Made by a program: the position numbers and the translations under genes. 7,526 nucleotides of DNA, taken from JBOHBN01 sp050698355. GTDB taxonomy: Bacteria > Actinomycetota > Actinomycetes > Streptosporangiales > WHST01. The notes under the pieces were generated by a model. That model was not told where the DNA came from, searched no databases, and saw only the letters and a list, made by a program, of their open reading frames with translations. This document shows, in pieces, positions 5,441 to 7,526 of this stretch (position 1 is its first letter; each line of letters opens with the position of its first letter). The stretch is from NCBI GenBank assembly GCA_050698355.1, contig JBOHBN010000102.1, positions 1 to 7,526 on the forward strand. The letters are read 5' to 3'.

Positions 5441-6703
5441 ATGCAGTCTGCCAGCAACACCCTGCCCGAGGAACCCCCAGGCGCCGTGACCGCCGGGGTG
5501 GACTGGGCCCGCGACGACCACGCCGTGGCGGTCGTCGACGCCCGCGGCCGCCAGATCGCTCGGCACACCGTCGAGCACAGCGCGGCCGGGCTGCGCGACC
5601 TGCTCGCCGTGCTGGCCCGCGCCGGCGCCGGTGAGGTCGCGATCGAACGACCCGACGGCCCAGTCATCGATGCCCTGCTCGAGGCGGGAATCACCGTGGT
5701 GGTGATCAGCCCGAACCAGGTCAAGAACCTGCGCGGCCGGTACGGGCAGGCGGGCAACAAAGACGACCGGTTCGACGCGTTCATGCTCGCCGATACCCTG
5801 CGCACCGACCGGGCACGGCTCGCGCCGCTGCGCCCCGACACCGAGGCGACCACAGCGCTGCGCCGCACCTGCCGAGCCCGCAAAGACCTCGTCGGCCACC
5901 GCGTCGGGCTGGCCAACCAGCTGCGCGCCCACCTGGCCATCGTCTTCCCCGGCGCCGTCGGGTTGTTCGCCGACATCGACTCCGAGATCGCCCTGACGTT
6001 CCTGACCCGCTTCGACTGCCAAGCCCGCGCCGACTGGCTGTCGCCTGTCAGACTCGGCAACTGGCTCGCCTCGGCTGGCTACTCCGGCCGCACCGACCCA
6101 GCCGTGCTGCACGCCCGACTCACCGCCGCACCCCGCGGCGCCACCGGCCAGGCCGGCGCCGCCGGCGCCGGCATCACCGGTGCACTCGTCGCGGCACTGA
6201 CCACCCTGCTCGCCCAGATCAAGGCACTGACCACCCAGATCGACCAGCAGCTCACCGCCCACGCCGACGCCCACATCTTCACCAGCCTGCCCCGCTCCGG
6301 CACAGTCCGCGCCGCCCGACTGCTCGCCGAGATCGGCGACTGCCGCGGCCGCTTCCCCACTCCCGAAGCGCTGGCCTGCCTCGCCGGCGCCGCACCATCC
6401 ACCCGACAGTCCGGCAAAATCCGCGCCGTCACCTTCCGCTGGGCCTGCGACAAACAACTGCGCGACGCCGTCACCGACTTCGCCGGCGACACCCGCCACG
6501 CCAACCCCTGGGCCGCCGACCTCTACCGCCGAGCCCGCGCCAAAGGACACGACCACCCCCACGCCGTGCGTATCCTCGCCCGCGCCTGGCTGTTCGTCAT
6601 CTGGCACTGCTGGCAAAACGAGACCGCCTACGACCCCGCCCAACACAACGCCCTGCAACGCCTCCTCACCGAACAAACCAAGATCAACACCACGGCGGCT
6701 TGA
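5441..6703 (+). CDS. IS110-family transposase (bridge-RNA-guided DEDD recombinase)
   Basis: A 420-residue recombinase that moves the element by a two-step strand exchange. The N-terminal RuvC-like DEDD domain shows D21 (GVDWARDDH), E69 (AIERPDG) and the pair D109/D112 (in NKDDRFDAFMLAD). A helical and coiled-coil-like middle (about 220-285, Ala-rich with LLAQIKALTTQIDQQL) leads to the C-terminal Transposase_20 domain, where S324 in LAGAAPSTRQSGK is the predicted catalytic serine. All catalytic residues are present and the frame is unbroken, so the protein could be active. It is longer than IS621 transposase (326 residues), which I believe is usual for actinobacterial members. The start ATG has GAGGAGG 5 nt upstream. 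The stop codon overlaps a TTGACA at the right end of the IS. Confidence 0.96.
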   Translation: MQSASNTLPEEPPGAVTAGVDWARDDHAVAVVDARGRQIARHTVEHSAAGLRDLLAVLARAGAGEVAIERPDGPVIDALLEAGITVVVISPNQVKNLRGRYGQAGNKDDRFDAFMLADTLRTDRARLAPLRPDTEATTALRRTCRARKDLVGHRVGLANQLRAHLAIVFPGAVGLFADIDSEIALTFLTRFDCQARADWLSPVRLGNWLASAGYSGRTDPAVLHARLTAAPRGATGQAGAAGAGITGALVAALTTLLAQIKALTTQIDQQLTAHADAHIFTSLPRSGTVRAARLLAEIGDCRGRFPTPEALACLAGAAPSTRQSGKIRAVTFRWACDKQLRDAVTDFAGDTRHANPWAADLYRRARAKGHDHPHAVRILARAWLFVIWHCWQNETAYDPAQHNALQRLLTEQTKINTTAA

Positions 6704-6705
6704 CA
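6700..6705 (+). promoter_or_regulatory. TTGACA -35 box at the IS right end
   Basis: A perfect -35 consensus overlaps the transposase stop codon and points outward, towards the right boundary. In studied IS110 elements the excised circle joins right and left ends and builds a promoter with its -35 in the right end and its -10 in the left end, which drives the bridge RNA and transposase. With the boundaries proposed here, the -10 should fall around 5207-5216, where only poor matches (such as TGATCT) are seen. Confidence 0.45.
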
Positions 6706-6715
6706 CAGGGCTTCT

Positions 6716-6886
6716 CATCCGTAGCCGTCGCCCTGCTGAGCGGGCCAACCTGATGAGCACGTCGAAGTCCTTGCCGGACAGTCCGTGCTCGGCATGGACA
6801 GGCTCGATCCGGGCCACCAGGCCCTCGAAGGTTTCGATGAACAGTCCCATGGCGGTCAGCCGTGGGTCGTCGAACGCGTCGCCCAT
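6716..6886 (-). pseudogene. MarR-family regulator, 5' remnant cut by the IS
   Basis: The first 57 codons of a MarR regulator remain, from ATG 6886-6884 to the Met codon at 6718-6716. They read like the N-terminal dimer helices of MarR proteins: DDPRLTAMGLFIETFEGLV, then EHGLSGKDFDVLIRLARS and GRRLRM, after which a typical member continues into the DNA-binding helix-turn-helix. Here the next bases belong to the IS110 right end. The DNA-binding part is missing and is not found beyond the left end of the IS, where the enamidase gene begins at once. The frame stays open through the IS on the - strand, but that reading is an artefact. TAGGGT at 6893-6898 (- strand), 6 nt before the ATG, could be a -10 for a leaderless transcript. 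The gene is divergent from the DoxX-PPOX operon, which it probably once repressed. Confidence 0.82.
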
Positions 6887-6901
6887 GAGTCGACCCTACC
6901 G

Positions 6902-6938
6902 AATGCTTGACACGCGGAAAATCCGCATGGCAAGCTTT
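6902..6938. promoter_or_regulatory. Dyad operator candidate between the MarR remnant and the DoxX gene
   Basis: GCGGA (6914-6918) pairs with TCCGC (6922-6926), and GCTTG (6905-6909) pairs with CAAGC (6931-6935). Both pairs share the same centre at 6920, and AA/TT at 6902-6903/6937-6938 add two more symmetric bases. A TTGACA (6907-6912) lies inside the left half, so a bound dimer would block the -35 region. No clear -10 is seen 16-18 nt downstream of it for the DoxX gene. Size, symmetry and divergent placement fit a MarR-type operator. Confidence 0.6.
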
Positions 6939-6993
6939 AGTTGCGGTAGCAGATGTCCGCACAGCAGTTAACTCTCTCGACGCGGAGGAGATC

Positions 6994-7410
6994 ATGACCC
7001 GCAGTTTCGACACCCGTGCCGCCCGAAGCCACGTGCCGGGCCGACCGGCCAACATCGCCCTGTGGTGTCTACAGGTGGTCACCGCGGTGGCAGTCGTCGG
7101 CGCAGGGCTGGCCACGGTGGGCGGCGCCGCGCAACCCGTCGAGATGTTCGACCGGATCGGCGCTGGCGAGTGGTTCCGCTACCTGACCGGCGCACTCGAG
7201 GTGGCAGGCGGGCTCGGCTTGCTGATCCCGACCCTACGTGGGCTGGCGGGCCTGGCGCTGGCGGCGCTGTGGGTCGGCGCGACCGCCACCCACTTTTTCG
7301 TGATCGGCGGCAACCCCGTGCCTGCCGTCGTGTTGCTCGTCATGAGCTGCGCGATCGCCTACGGGCGCCGGCACCGGAGCGCAGCACTGATGGAGGGAGT
7401 CACCCGATGA
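6994..7410 (+). CDS. DoxX-like small integral membrane protein
   Basis: A 138-residue membrane protein with about four helices: residues 20-43, 62-79, 84-104 and 108-124. E69 and the following GGLGLL in helix 2, and a Trp and His in helix 3 (LWVGATATHFF), are usual in the DoxX family. Members are linked to redox or thiol stress and quinone chemistry in several bacteria, but no single reaction is established. The start ATG has GGAGG (6984-6988) 5 nt upstream; the frame is open further upstream, but that part overlaps the operator and lacks a good start. The stop overlaps the next ATG as ATGA, so it is translationally coupled to the PPOX gene. Divergence from the MarR remnant and the dyad in between suggest it was a MarR target; with that repressor truncated it may now be constitutive. 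Confidence 0.85.
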   Translation: MTRSFDTRAARSHVPGRPANIALWCLQVVTAVAVVGAGLATVGGAAQPVEMFDRIGAGEWFRYLTGALEVAGGLGLLIPTLRGLAGLALAALWVGATATHFFVIGGNPVPAVVLLVMSCAIAYGRRHRSAALMEGVTR

Positions 7411-7526
7411 GCGTGTTCTCTGCGGCCGAGCTGGCCTACCTGGCCGAGGGCGACAAGCTGGGCCGGCTGGCCACCGTCGACCCCGACGGCACCCCGCACG
7501 TGGTGCCGCTGGGTTGGAACTACAAC
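7407..7526 (+). CDS. PPOX-class (F420- or FMN-dependent) oxidoreductase, N-terminal part
   Basis: The first 40 residues are present and the gene runs off the window. The sequence MSVFSAAELAYL, then GRLATVDPDGTPHVVPLGW, is the opening of the split-barrel pyridoxamine-phosphate-oxidase-like fold, most like the actinobacterial PPOX class F420-dependent enzymes. Those use F420 or FMN to reduce small organic molecules or protect against oxidative stress; cofactor and substrate cannot be told from this part. The ATG overlaps the DoxX stop by 4 nt, with GGAGGG (7392-7397) 9 nt upstream. It forms an operon with the DoxX-like gene. Confidence 0.88.
   Translation, partial: MSVFSAAELAYLAEGDKLGRLATVDPDGTPHVVPLGWNYN

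Larger units (their letters stand above)
5199..6712 (+). mobile_element. IS110-family insertion sequence, about 1.5 kb
   Basis: The element holds one transposase gene (5441-6703), a long non-coding left end (about 240 bp) and a very short right end, the layout of IS110-group elements, whose left end encodes the bridge RNA. Boundaries are inferred: the right end lies between the stop codon and the first MarR-like codon (6716), with a possible CT core at 6711-6712 or 6714-6715; the left end is placed at CT 5199-5200, followed by TGTGTC, which is inverted to GACACA at 6702-6707. The left boundary is less certain than the right, and IS110 elements leave no reliable target duplication to check it. 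The element separates the enamidase operon from a truncated MarR gene. Confidence 0.8.

Noticed and set aside
5183..6886. 567-codon open frame on the - strand that continues the MarR remnant through the whole IS
   Set aside because: After codon 57 it is Gly/Ala/Val-rich antisense of the transposase with no family resemblance; it reflects high GC, not a fusion gene.

Overview
The window is high-GC DNA with G/C-ending codons, GTG starts, 4-nt start/stop overlaps and GGAGG-type ribosome binding sites. This fits an actinomycete, possibly Pseudonocardia/Amycolatopsis-like; the genus is a guess. All family assignments were made by reading the sequence, with no database search. I see no tRNA, rRNA or CRISPR array.

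Left part (1-1162, + strand): the C-terminal third of a xanthine-dehydrogenase-family molybdopterin subunit, then its two-[2Fe-2S] small subunit. Together they are part of a molybdenum hydroxylase of the kind that hydroxylates N-heterocycles, aldehydes or CO. A long nested palindrome (1176-1245) separates them from the next, convergent genes.

Centre (1301-5186, all - strand): two transcription units. In transcription order the first is an enamidase-like amidohydrolase (5186-4020), a tandem dimeric-alpha/beta-barrel protein (3994-3356) and a MarR regulator (3359-2874), ending near a hairpin at 2806-2827. The second is a GntR/FCD regulator (2616-1942) translationally coupled to a UbiX-type flavin prenyltransferase (1945-1301). 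The amidohydrolase resembles, from memory, the Eubacterium barkeri enamidase of nicotinate fermentation along its whole length. With the molybdenum hydroxylase next door, this suggests a catabolic cluster that hydroxylates a pyridine-type or similar N-heterocycle and opens its reduced ring. UbiX would supply prenylated FMN to a UbiD decarboxylase that is not in the window.

Right part (about 5199-7526): an IS110-family element with a DEDD/serine transposase (5441-6703) and a structured left end of about 240 bp that probably encodes a bridge (seek) RNA. Its left boundary lies next to the start of the enamidase gene. Its right boundary cuts a MarR-family gene after about 57 codons, and the rest of that gene is not on the other side, so the IS marks a deletion or rearrangement junction. 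Divergent from the MarR stub is a small operon of a DoxX-like membrane protein and a PPOX split-barrel flavin/F420 oxidoreductase (cut by the window end), with a 31-bp dyad in the shared promoter region that looks like the operator of the lost MarR protein.

Most interesting points: the enamidase-type gene in an actinobacterial setting with a Lys where I recall a metal-bridging Glu; the IS110 left end with an 8-nt match to its own right end, a TTGACA at the right terminus and a hairpin masking the transposase ribosome binding site; and the decapitated MarR gene with its orphan operator.
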